From Treponema sp. (GTDB taxonomy: Bacteria; Spirochaetota; Spirochaetia; Treponematales; Treponemataceae): a stretch of DNA of 34,208 nt. A program made the translations under genes and the position numbers. The notes beneath the pieces are model-generated. The model was not told where the DNA came from, searched no databases, and saw only the letters and a list, made by a program, of their open reading frames with translations. This document shows positions 8,553 through 15,540 of this stretch, in pieces; within the stretch, counting starts at the first letter, position 1, and the number at the start of each line of letters is the position of its first letter. The DNA lies in contig JAKSTJ010000027.1 of assembly GCA_024402635.1 (NCBI GenBank), forward strand, positions 1 to 34,208, given 5' to 3'.

Positions 8553-9896
8553 ATGAACAATTTTAAGTTAACCGATAGTTTGGATAAAAATAAAGTATTT
8601 CTCGTAAAACGAAGTGAAATCGAAGATAGATTGGATCCTCAGTTTTATGACCCATATTATTATTCGATTTTTCGAAATAAAGATAATTGGATTAGGTTAA
8701 ACAGTGTTACAGATTGTTTATATCATCCTCCTGAATATAAACGCATTTTTTCAAATTCTGGGTATCAATTAATTCGTTCACAAAATGTACGTCCAATTGG
8801 AATTGATTTGTCGGAGTCTCCTGTTTTTTTAGATAAAACTATTGTAGATACATCAAAATCAATTTCTCCAGCTATAAATGATATTCTTATAGTCAGGTCT
8901 GGTGTAAATGCTGGCGATGTTGCAGTAGTTGAAAAAGAGTATTCAAATACTATTGTTGGTGCAGACACACTGCTTTTACGAGTTGACTTAAAAATTCTTC
9001 CAAAATTTGTTCAGGTGTATTTTTATACTGATGTTGGCCGAAAACAATTAAATCGATATATAACAGGAGCAACAAACAAGCATATAAACTCATATTCATT
9101 GAAGCATGTATATTTCCCAATATTGGATAAAACGATTCAAAATAAATGTATAGAACTATTCGAAAAATCGATTAAAGAAAGTCAAAGCAAACAATCCCAA
9201 TCAAAAACTCTTCTCAAAAAGATAGACACATATCTCCTGAATGAACTTGGAATTGAACTTCCTAAAAACGATAATTCATTAAAAGCAAGAATTTTTACAA
9301 CAAAGTTCAGTGCTGTATGCGGAAATAGACTAGATCCGTTTTATGTAAAAAATGAATCCAATAAAATGAAATCTAAATCATTTGAAGAGATTGCTCTTGG
9401 AGATATGGCTGTAATTGAAAAAGGGCAAACTATTACCAGTGATGAAATAATTGAAGGTAATTTTCCAGTAATTGCCGGTGGGCAGACAAGTCCATATAAT
9501 CACAATACTTATAATTATAAGGGGAACTGTATAACTATAAGTGCTTCAGGTGCCTATGCCGGTTATGTTTGGTATCATGAAACTCCAATATTTGCATCAG
9601 ATTGCATGGTTGTATACTCAAATGAAGAAGAAAAAATGTCAACTTTATTCTTATCAGAAATCTTGAAACTAAAACAATCAGAAATATATGACATGCAACA
9701 AGGAGCAGGACAACCTCATGTATATGCCAAAGATATTTATTCAATTCAAATTCCTCTTCCCCCTCTATCAAAGCAAATAGAAATTGCCGACCACATAAAA
9801 GAAATTCGCTCACAGGCAAAACAATTGGAAATAGAATCAGAACAGATTATATTGGATGCAAAAAAAGAAATTGAAAAAATGATTTTGGGAGAATAG
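8553..9896 (+). CDS. hsdS: Type I-like restriction-modification specificity subunit (HsdS)
   Basis: About 447 residues with two target-recognition domains of the HsdS type, each followed by a conserved helix: the first half contains YQLIRSQNVRP and ILIVRSGVNAGDV, and the second half AVIEKGQTITSDE, FPVIAGGQTSPY, ITISASGAYAGYV and the closing IQIPLPPLSKQIEIADHI. The C-terminal coiled coil (KQLEIESEQIILDAKKEIEK) would dock on the methylase. It decides which DNA sequence the RM subunit recognises. The start is set at 8553 because GAGG lies 5 bases upstream; an in-frame ATG at 8526 has no such site. It follows the DGQHR/NDT gene by 58 bases. TRD sequences diverge quickly, so the target site cannot be read from the sequence. 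Confidence 0.88.
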   Translation: MNNFKLTDSLDKNKVFLVKRSEIEDRLDPQFYDPYYYSIFRNKDNWIRLNSVTDCLYHPPEYKRIFSNSGYQLIRSQNVRPIGIDLSESPVFLDKTIVDTSKSISPAINDILIVRSGVNAGDVAVVEKEYSNTIVGADTLLLRVDLKILPKFVQVYFYTDVGRKQLNRYITGATNKHINSYSLKHVYFPILDKTIQNKCIELFEKSIKESQSKQSQSKTLLKKIDTYLLNELGIELPKNDNSLKARIFTTKFSAVCGNRLDPFYVKNESNKMKSKSFEEIALGDMAVIEKGQTITSDEIIEGNFPVIAGGQTSPYNHNTYNYKGNCITISASGAYAGYVWYHETPIFASDCMVVYSNEEEKMSTLFLSEILKLKQSEIYDMQQGAGQPHVYAKDIYSIQIPLPPLSKQIEIADHIKEIRSQAKQLEIESEQIILDAKKEIEKMILGE

Positions 9897-9906
9897 TATA
9901 TTTAAA

Positions 9907-9998
9907 ATAAAAAAAGAGGTTGTTGCTATAATGCGGTCTCCTGACTCAAACATCATAAAACATACCTCTTATTATCGATAGACTCCTGTCTATGCCAA
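9907..9998 (-). other. Structured noncoding gap between hsdS and the HEPN gene
   Basis: The 147 bases between 9896 and 10044 hold AAGAGGT (9914-9920) matched by ACCTCTT (9964-9970), with seven T on the minus strand next to the first arm, and a hairpin ATAGAC-TCCT-GTCTAT (9978-9993). On the minus strand TTGGCA (9998-9993), a 16-bp spacer and GATAAT (9976-9971) could be a promoter for a very short antisense RNA. On the plus strand TATAAT occurs at 9927-9932 without a good -35. A small RNA is possible, but nothing in the sequence proves one. Confidence 0.3.
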
Positions 9999-10043
9999 TA
10001 ATTATAATAAAAATATAACAAAAGTCAACATGGAGAAGAATTC

Positions 10044-11843
10044 ATGCTAAAAAACGAAAATAATGATGATCTTATATCAAGAAATGTGAACGAAGAATAT
10101 ATATATTTTATTCAATTATGGCGTGAATTAACAGATTCTCGAACTCTTGATTCATATCAGGCAAAATTATTATATATCATTTCGGCTTTTAAGGAACTTA
10201 TTGAAGTAATTAAAAATACATTGAATTCAAGCTATTCTACAGATCACAATATTGAAGCTTGCAAAGATGAGCTTTCTGATTTAGTTTCTGGTGATTTAAT
10301 ATTGAAAAAACATTACCCTGACTTACAGAAAATTATTATAAAACAACTTCATATATCATCTAAGCAAACAAATGAAAAATATGCATTGCTTCACCAAATT
10401 GAAAGTTTTTTGATAAAACTTGAACCAGATTACTGTAATAAAGTTTTTATTGAGTTAGAACAAAGTATTTCTTCTAAAAATTTGGCAGAAATAAAATTTT
10501 ACACAAATACAATTGTCAGTTCATTGATTGATAAAGGTTGGTCTTTAAAAGCATTACACAATTTAATAAAGTTATTGTATAATTCAAGTATTGATTCTTC
10601 AAAATGGACTCAATTTAAGAATTTATGCACTTCGGCAAATGTAGATAAATATAAAATATATATTCCGTTAAAAATACAATATCCTCCAAGTAATAAAGAA
10701 ATAATTATTCAAAACTTAAAAATTCTTAATTCTGATATAGAAATTAAAGAAGGAAATGATATCATTACTGAACTGCAGGAAGAAAATGTTATTAGAAATA
10801 AATTTAAAATTGATCAATCTTATGTAATTCTTACTGAAGAATCATATGACTATTATGCTGCAACTGCAAAAGCTGTAAATGAGTATGCAATTTTATTAAA
10901 TTCCTTGAGTTTTTATCACTTAATATCACCGTGGACATTATCAGGCATAACTTTTATCACATTGCAAGTAAATAATAGTGTTGGTAAAATTATAGAAGTA
11001 AGTAATTTATATGGTATGAATGATTATTTTGGAGGGTTAAGTTATTATTTTAATCTTTCCAAGAATATCGTTTGCAATAAAAATAACCCTTTACGAACTA
11101 AGTTTTTAGCAACATATAGTTATGCAAATACTGGAAAAGCAACATATTCACAGGAAGAAAGATTCATTAATATATGGATTTCTTTAGAATCCTTGTGTAA
11201 ATCAGATATGTATTCAACCATAATTGAGAATCTTTCAGAAAATGTTCCTCCTGCATTGTGTCGCAGATATATCTTTTCTCTGTATAGAAACTTTTATGAA
11301 GATATAAAACGTTGTAATGTAGATATTACTACTTTCGCATCAAAATCCTTTGTAATAGATAGCAACACAAAAATTCGCAAAGTAGTGAAATATATAACTG
11401 AAATATTAACAACAGAATCTCTGTATAATGAGCTTTTAGAAAAGTGTAAAGTTAATTCACTTCTATTGTCTAGATGTACGGAAATTTATTCATTAGCCAC
11501 AGATTATAAGATAATCATTCAAAAACTGCAAAATCATTATAAGAATGTTACTAATCAAATAATTAGGTTGTATAGAATAAGAAACAAAATTGCACATACA
11601 GCAATGTCATCGAATACATCATTAATTTTATATACAGAGCATTTATCAAATTATTTGTTTACTTTTATTGGAGAAGTATTAAGCTATTCAAAGCATAGTA
11701 ATTCTATTCCACAAATATTCTCAATGATAAAAGACAATTACGATGCCTTTTCTGAAATAGTTTCTTGCAAAGATAATAATGAAGCTTATAAAAAGGAAAA
11801 ATTGATGCACCTAATGAAAACTGGAGAATTGTCGATTATATAA
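10044..11843 (+). CDS. Large HEPN (Apea-like) domain protein, putative RNase effector
   Basis: The 599-residue protein has no recognisable domain in its N-terminal half, which is mostly helical and polar. The C-terminal part shows an Apea-like HEPN pattern: FINIWISLESLCK around residue 375 and the R-x4-H motif RNKIAH (R513, H518) followed by a helix (LILYTEHLSNYLFTF). In HEPN toxins the R-x4-H pair is the metal-independent RNase active site. GGAG lies 8 bases before the ATG. It follows hsdS on the same strand after a 147-base structured gap and may share its transcript. HEPN proteins are frequent effectors of abortive infection systems, so a role as suicidal backup for the restriction system is a reasonable inference, not a demonstrated one. 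Base composition is particularly AT-rich, like the other genes of this block. Confidence 0.72.
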   Translation: MLKNENNDDLISRNVNEEYIYFIQLWRELTDSRTLDSYQAKLLYIISAFKELIEVIKNTLNSSYSTDHNIEACKDELSDLVSGDLILKKHYPDLQKIIIKQLHISSKQTNEKYALLHQIESFLIKLEPDYCNKVFIELEQSISSKNLAEIKFYTNTIVSSLIDKGWSLKALHNLIKLLYNSSIDSSKWTQFKNLCTSANVDKYKIYIPLKIQYPPSNKEIIIQNLKILNSDIEIKEGNDIITELQEENVIRNKFKIDQSYVILTEESYDYYAATAKAVNEYAILLNSLSFYHLISPWTLSGITFITLQVNNSVGKIIEVSNLYGMNDYFGGLSYYFNLSKNIVCNKNNPLRTKFLATYSYANTGKATYSQEERFINIWISLESLCKSDMYSTIIENLSENVPPALCRRYIFSLYRNFYEDIKRCNVDITTFASKSFVIDSNTKIRKVVKYITEILTTESLYNELLEKCKVNSLLLSRCTEIYSLATDYKIIIQKLQNHYKNVTNQIIRLYRIRNKIAHTAMSSNTSLILYTEHLSNYLFTFIGEVLSYSKHSNSIPQIFSMIKDNYDAFSEIVSCKDNNEAYKKEKLMHLMKTGELSII

Positions 11844-11930
11844 TTCCGTACGAAGTTGGTGTTATTCCTTCATAAATTGATGAATAATCAGGTTTTTCCA
11901 GAGTAAAGGTAATACATGTGAAAATAAAAA

Positions 11931-11948
11931 TTGTATAAAAATATACAA
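11931..11948. promoter_or_regulatory. Perfect inverted repeat, probable TA-system operator
   Basis: TTGTATA-AAAA-TATACAA is a perfect 18-bp palindrome ending five bases before the -35 box at 11954. Its place is right for autorepression by the antitoxin encoded downstream. Confidence 0.5.
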
Positions 11949-11953
11949 TAAAT

Positions 11954-11982
11954 TTGACATATTTGTATTATTCTACTATATT
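11954..11982 (+). promoter_or_regulatory. sigma70 promoter of the toxin-antitoxin pair
   Basis: TTGACA (11954-11959), 17-bp spacer, TATATT (11977-11982). The first in-frame ATG (11992) lies 9 bases after the -10. Confidence 0.7.
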
Positions 11983-12105
11983 TTAATCAGTATGATTTCA
12001 CCCTCATAAATGATTGTTTGATCTCATTACACTTGTTACACCCAAAAAGAAATTGAACTTTATTTAGCAAAAGTTCTTTCCAGTGTAAGTGCAGACAATT
12101 TTATT

Positions 12106-12420
12106 GTGACAAAACGAAGAAATGGGACAAATAAAAATGATGCTTTTAGAATCAAATATGATTTGAAACATGAGCAGATTAAAAATATTCTTTTGAAATT
12201 AACCGCCATGGATTTTTGTTATTCTATGTTGGATGATCATAACTCAACTGAAGTACTTTATGTTTTTGGTTTGACAGAAGATTTATGGAATACCGAAGAA
12301 GACTGCCATCAACATGTTTTGATTTATATTAAGACCTGCTACAAGGAGTCAGAATCTTTTACGGTTGTAATTTCGTTTCATGAAGCGGAATACAAGTTGG
12401 ATTACTGCTTTAAAAATTAG
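12106..12420 (+). CDS. MqsR-like toxin of a toxin-antitoxin pair, 5' end damaged
   Basis: In the same frame, homologous-looking sequence begins upstream (YTQKEIELYLAKVLSSVS, from 12037) but no start codon is available there: two in-frame ATGs at 11992 and 12010 are followed by TAA (12007) and TGA (12019). The open stretch with a possible start runs from GTG 12106. The visible part reads RNGTNKND...IKNILLKLTAMDFCYSML...VLYVFG...YIKTCY...VVISFHEAEYKLDYCFK, the pattern of small toxins paired with MqsA-like or Panacea antitoxins, which end in a similar SFHE-x-EY-x-L segment. MqsR toxins are mRNA interferases; whether this one is active is unclear because about 28 N-terminal residues may be untranslated. 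The antitoxin gene follows after 11 bases. Confidence 0.6.
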   Translation: MTKRRNGTNKNDAFRIKYDLKHEQIKNILLKLTAMDFCYSMLDDHNSTEVLYVFGLTEDLWNTEEDCHQHVLIYIKTCYKESESFTVVISFHEAEYKLDYCFKN

Positions 12421-12431
12421 GAGAAAATCTT

Positions 12432-13439
12432 ATGGAAAAAGGACACACTTTCTGTGAAGAATGTAATAAAATCGTTCAGTTTGACTCCCGAAAAAAAACT
12501 CTCATCGGAAGAATTCATGGTTTGGATTGTGAATATTATGGAACTGTAGCTTTCTGTCCAAACTGCAACTCTGAACTTTATGTTGCAGAATATGAAGATG
12601 AAAATTTAGAAGCATTAAAAGATTCATATAGAAAAAACAACAATATTCTGACTCTTAATCAAATGAATGAATTGCTTGAAAGATATAATATCGGTAAAAG
12701 ACCATTTTCAACTGTAATTGGCTTAGGTGAAATAACTTTTACCAAATATCTTGAAAATGCACTTCCTTCCAGATCGAATTCTGATTTACTGAATAATGTA
12801 TATTTGAATCCATCTTTCTATAAAGATTTGCTGATAAAAAATAAAGATTTGATTAATAATTCTGCTTTTGAAAAATCTCTGGAAGCTGTAGATAAGTTCA
12901 TTGCATTAAAGGATAATGAAGATATTTCAGATTCTAAAATAAAAATTATTGCCGCATACATTATTTCTCAATCTGAAGATATAACTCAGCTTATGCTCCA
13001 AAAAATGCTGTACTACATTCAGGCTTTATATTGGCTTTATTATAAGAAATTTTTATTTACAGAGGATTGTGAAGCCTGGGTTCATGGACCAGTATATCGT
13101 GTAATTTATGACAAGTACAAAGATTATCATTTTGACAGTCTTGAAGAAAAAACAATAACAAAGCCAGATTTAACTACTGATGAAAAAACCATTGCTGATT
13201 TGGTTATAAAATATTTTGGCTGTTACAGCGGACGCATTCTCGAAAAATTCACTCATCTTGAAACTCCATGGTTAAAAACTAGAGAAGGTCTCCAGGAAAA
13301 TGAAAGATCTGACAGAATTATTGATAAAGAACTTCTAAAGGAATATTTTTCAGAAAACATTGGAAGTGATGTGAATAATTTTATTCCTAATGTTGAAAAC
13401 TATACACGCCGTCAGTTTTCTATTGTTATGGGGAATTAA
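12432..13439 (+). CDS. Antitoxin with zinc ribbon, HTH and Panacea (SocA-like) domain
   Basis: The 335-residue protein begins with a zinc ribbon (CEEC at residues 8-11 and CPNC around 37-40), as in MqsA. A helix-turn-helix region follows (ILTLNQMNELLERYNIGKRPFSTVIGL...ITFTKYLE, roughly 75-115), and the rest (about 150-330) is a Panacea/SocA-type domain with the hallmark LMLQKMLYYIQALYW, AWVHGPVYR and ETPWLKTREG segments. Panacea domains neutralise diverse toxins and the HTH allows autorepression, probably at the 11931-11948 palindrome. AGGAGA is 8 bases before the ATG; the gene is 11 bases after the MqsR-like toxin. The intact antitoxin beside a damaged toxin suggests a solitary or disarmed module. 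Confidence 0.82.
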   Translation: MEKGHTFCEECNKIVQFDSRKKTLIGRIHGLDCEYYGTVAFCPNCNSELYVAEYEDENLEALKDSYRKNNNILTLNQMNELLERYNIGKRPFSTVIGLGEITFTKYLENALPSRSNSDLLNNVYLNPSFYKDLLIKNKDLINNSAFEKSLEAVDKFIALKDNEDISDSKIKIIAAYIISQSEDITQLMLQKMLYYIQALYWLYYKKFLFTEDCEAWVHGPVYRVIYDKYKDYHFDSLEEKTITKPDLTTDEKTIADLVIKYFGCYSGRILEKFTHLETPWLKTREGLQENERSDRIIDKELLKEYFSENIGSDVNNFIPNVENYTRRQFSIVMGN

Positions 13440-13474
13440 TGTAAATCGATGAAATAAATGGAATGAACTCCCCC

Positions 13475-13665
13475 GTTAGCAACATGGAGGGCTGCCGCAG
13501 GCAGGTGCACAGCACCGAGGGAAATAATAAGGTAAAACTAAAAAATTGCTGCATCGCAATTTTTTTAACGTTTTGCTATTGAACACCGGCCGCTCTGACC
13601 GGCGGCCTTACACATCTGGAATACTGCGACCCCAAGGACCAGCTTGCTGGGGCTTGGGGGAACGG
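13475..13665. repeat. GC-rich hairpin island
   Basis: In an AT-rich setting this stretch is GC-rich and packed with hairpins: CTGCC-gca-GGCAG, GTGC-aca-GCAC, AAAAATTGC-TGCATC-GCAATTTTT (13541-13564, able to act as a terminator in both directions), GGCCGC/GCGGCC (13588-13607), and a nested CCCCAA/TTGGGG with inner CCAGC/GCTGG (13630-13659). No convincing ORF is present. It is probably a dispersed repeat or element remnant after the antitoxin gene. Confidence 0.55.
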
Positions 13666-13681
13666 CCAGAAAAATCAGATT

Positions 13682-14113
13682 CTATTTATCTCCACAGTTA
13701 TCCAGATACAGTCGTGTAATATCAGGATTTGAATTTTTCAAAGCCAGCAACATGAATTTTCTGTCATTGGTTATATTTTCTGAGAATTCAAAATTGCGGT
13801 ACAGAAAGCGGATAACTTCATCATGAGTCTGGTTACGAAGTGCTTCTTCAAGATAGAAATCTGCGTTTTTGAGAAGCAGGAATTTTTCGGAAGAACTTTC
13901 ATACAGTTTTTCGATGGTTTCCAATTCCGCATCATTTCTAAGGGCAAAAAGAAAATCGTCTGTGGTAACTGCTTTTTTCTTCATGCTCCAGAAAACTACA
14001 TTTTCAATTACTACAATTATGAGAACTGCCAGCATTGTAAAATAGAAACCAAGATTTAATCCCCAAAGTTCTGTTGTACCAAATGTGTTTGTGTAGAAGT
14101 ATGTTAAGTTCAT
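13682..14113 (-). CDS. Small membrane protein of unknown function
   Basis: 143 residues: a short N-terminal outside segment, one clear hydrophobic helix (about residues 21-43, LGFYFTMLAVLIIVVIENVVF), a basic WSMKKK stop-transfer, then a cytosolic helical tail. The tail has two repeat-like helical segments (TTDDFLFALRNDAELETI and THDEVIRFLYRNFEF) that recall ankyrin-type or solenoid repeats, without a clear consensus. I do not recognise the family. It lies between the GC-rich island and a cluster of REP-like repeats, with no partner on the same strand. Coding is supported by the amphipathic pattern and normal codon use, not by homology. Confidence 0.55.
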   Translation of the reverse strand: MNLTYFYTNTFGTTELWGLNLGFYFTMLAVLIIVVIENVVFWSMKKKAVTTDDFLFALRNDAELETIEKLYESSSEKFLLLKNADFYLEEALRNQTHDEVIRFLYRNFEFSENITNDRKFMLLALKNSNPDITRLYLDNCGDK

Positions 14114-14131
14114 AAGTTTCTCCTGAAAATC

Positions 14132-14227
14132 GTCATCCCGAACTTGTTTCGGGATCTTTCGTGTGAGAGATGCTGAAACAAGTTCAGCATGACAGAATCT
14201 ATGTCACCCTGAACTTGTTTCAGGGTC
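14132..14227. repeat. REP-like cluster of three 25-nt palindromic units
   Basis: Three units at 14132-14156, 14169-14193 (inverted) and 14203-14227 share the core GAACTTGTTTC. Their stems differ by paired changes: CCCG/CGGG, GCTG/CAGC, CCCTG/CAGGG, so pairing is kept. The 14157-14168 linker contains GTGTGAGA, as in the pair at 809-876. The rest of the gap 14114-14475 holds AT-rich sequence and the promoter of the Nudix gene. Confidence 0.8.
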
Positions 14228-14439
14228 TACAAGAGGTAGTTTAGTTTTTTATGAGAGCAAAAAGTATGGCGAAATTATTGTTTTTTTCTTGCGATTAGAA
14301 TTTATCTTTTGAACAGCATAATAAAGTACAGAAATCTAATTAGTCCAGCCACCAGAAATAATTCCAAAACAATTAAGAAGAAAAGCCGCAAAAGCCCAGA
14401 GGAACAGCCTGTAACAAAAAATCCACTATCTAAACTAAG

Positions 14440-14468
14440 TTGCAAACTGAATTTCACTGTGCTATCAT
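14440..14468 (+). promoter_or_regulatory. sigma70 promoter of the Nudix gene, leaderless
   Basis: TTGCAA (14440-14445), 17-bp spacer, TATCAT (14463-14468); ATG at 14476 is 7 bases later, with no Shine-Dalgarno site. Confidence 0.65.
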
Positions 14469-14475
14469 CTGAATT

Positions 14476-14886
14476 ATGAAAACCATCACAGTATCTGGTG
14501 CCATCATCTTGCGTACAAATCCTATTACTCTCCAAAAAGAAATATTTGCCACTCAACGAGGTTACGGCGACTGGAAAGGCTGGTGGGAATTTCCCGGTGG
14601 AAAACTTGAACCATATGAAACTCCTGAACAATGCATTGTCCGCGAAATCCGGGAAGAACTTGCCACCGAAGTTAAAACTGAAAAAATTCTTGGAGTTGTA
14701 GATTACGATTATCCAACTTTCCATCTGACTATGCACTGTATTCTATGCACAATTGTTTCTGGTGAATTAAAGCTTTTGGAACATGAAGCTGCAAAATGGC
14801 TAGATAAAGAATCTTTACGCTCGGTAGACTGGCTTCCTGCCGATAAGCTGATTTTTCCTGAAATTGAAAAATTGCTGATTTCCTGA
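14476..14886 (+). CDS. Nudix hydrolase, MutT (8-oxo-dGTP diphosphatase) type
   Basis: 136 residues, the normal size for a single-domain MutT. The Nudix box G-x5-E-x7-R-E-x2-E-E runs from FPGGKLEPYETPEQCI to VREIREELATEV (about residues 40-64), and the flanking WKGWWEFPGGK and the C-terminal WLDKESLRSVDWLPAD are typical of MutT/CTP pyrophosphohydrolase proteins that clean oxidised nucleotides from the pool. The gene stands alone between REP repeats and a small broken gene. It is probably translated from a leaderless message (see promoter). The substrate is inferred from the family only. Confidence 0.85.
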   Translation: MKTITVSGAIILRTNPITLQKEIFATQRGYGDWKGWWEFPGGKLEPYETPEQCIVREIREELATEVKTEKILGVVDYDYPTFHLTMHCILCTIVSGELKLLEHEAAKWLDKESLRSVDWLPADKLIFPEIEKLLIS

Positions 14887-14957
14887 AAAAAATCTACCTC
14901 CGACATTCTATGTCGTTCTCGTCTTTTACAATGAAAAACAAGATAAAGAGGTAGAAT

Positions 14958-15468
14958 ATGAGTAAAGCACAGATTTTAATTAAAAACGGTAACAATTGGT
15001 TTGAATTTTCAAAAAGTAAAACTGGTCAGCTTGATTATGAAGGTCTTTTAAGTAACAATGATCTTCCATAAGGAAAACTCAGTAACTTTGACTTTAGAAA
15101 CAGTGGGAACAAGCCATCACAGCTGGGAATCTTATTCTGAAATTCTAGACAATATGGCCAATAATCTTAATTCTGAAGATTTACTTGGCGCTGCAGAAAA
15201 AATCAGAAAAGCGAAACATCAGTTCTTTGATAATCTTGAAGCGGCAGTTCAGGCAGAACCTTACAATCCTGTTGATAAAAATGCTATTTCTGTTCTTATT
15301 GAAAATATTGATTCAAAAATTACAGGAAACCCAGGATTAGAAAAAGCAGGATTTGTACGAGCCCTTGCAGCAAAAATTATTAGAGAATCAAAACCTGAAA
15401 AATTATCTTATAACGGTAAAATTGTTCGCCTTAGCGGCCGTGATACAGTTATTCAAGTGACAATCTAA
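14958..15468 (+). pseudogene. Small hypothetical protein, frameshifted near codon 37
   Basis: The start ATG at 14958 has AGAGG about 7 bases upstream and opens a frame (MSKAQILIKNGNNWFEFSKS) that ends at TAA 15069-15071. The next frame carries on from about 15058 (NSVTLTLETVGTSHHSWESYS) for about 130 residues to 15468. The second frame has no ribosome site, and dropping one base near 15069 joins the two as NNDLPKENSVTLTLE, so this looks like one gene of about 170 residues with a one-base insertion or a sequencing error. It has no signal peptide or membrane helix and I do not recognise the family. A terminator follows at 15488-15527. Confidence 0.6.
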
Positions 15469-15487
15469 ATTAAAAATTATCTATGAG

Positions 15488-15527
15488 GGTTTTCGTGATA
15501 CAATATTATTGCGAAAACCTTTTTTTT
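15488..15527 (+). terminator. Rho-independent terminator
   Basis: GGTTTTCG (15488-15495) pairs with CGAAAACC (15512-15519), followed by eight T. Confidence 0.75.
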
Positions 15528-15540
15528 CTGGAGTTAATTT

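Noticed and set aside
9907..9998. CRISPR repeat or tracr-like RNA near the RM locus
   Set aside because: The repeat elements occur once and there are no spacers or cas genes.
14132..14227. CRISPR array
   Set aside because: Three similar units alternate in orientation with very short linkers, which is REP/BIME structure.
14302..14736. 144-codon minus-strand ORF with a hydrophobic tail (14302-14460)
   Set aside because: Two thirds is antisense to the Nudix gene. A short membrane peptide starting at GTG near 14460 is possible but has no ribosome site.
15058..15468. Independent gene starting at ATG 15058
   Set aside because: No Shine-Dalgarno or -10 at a leaderless distance, and the preceding well-started frame joins naturally; treated as one frameshifted gene.
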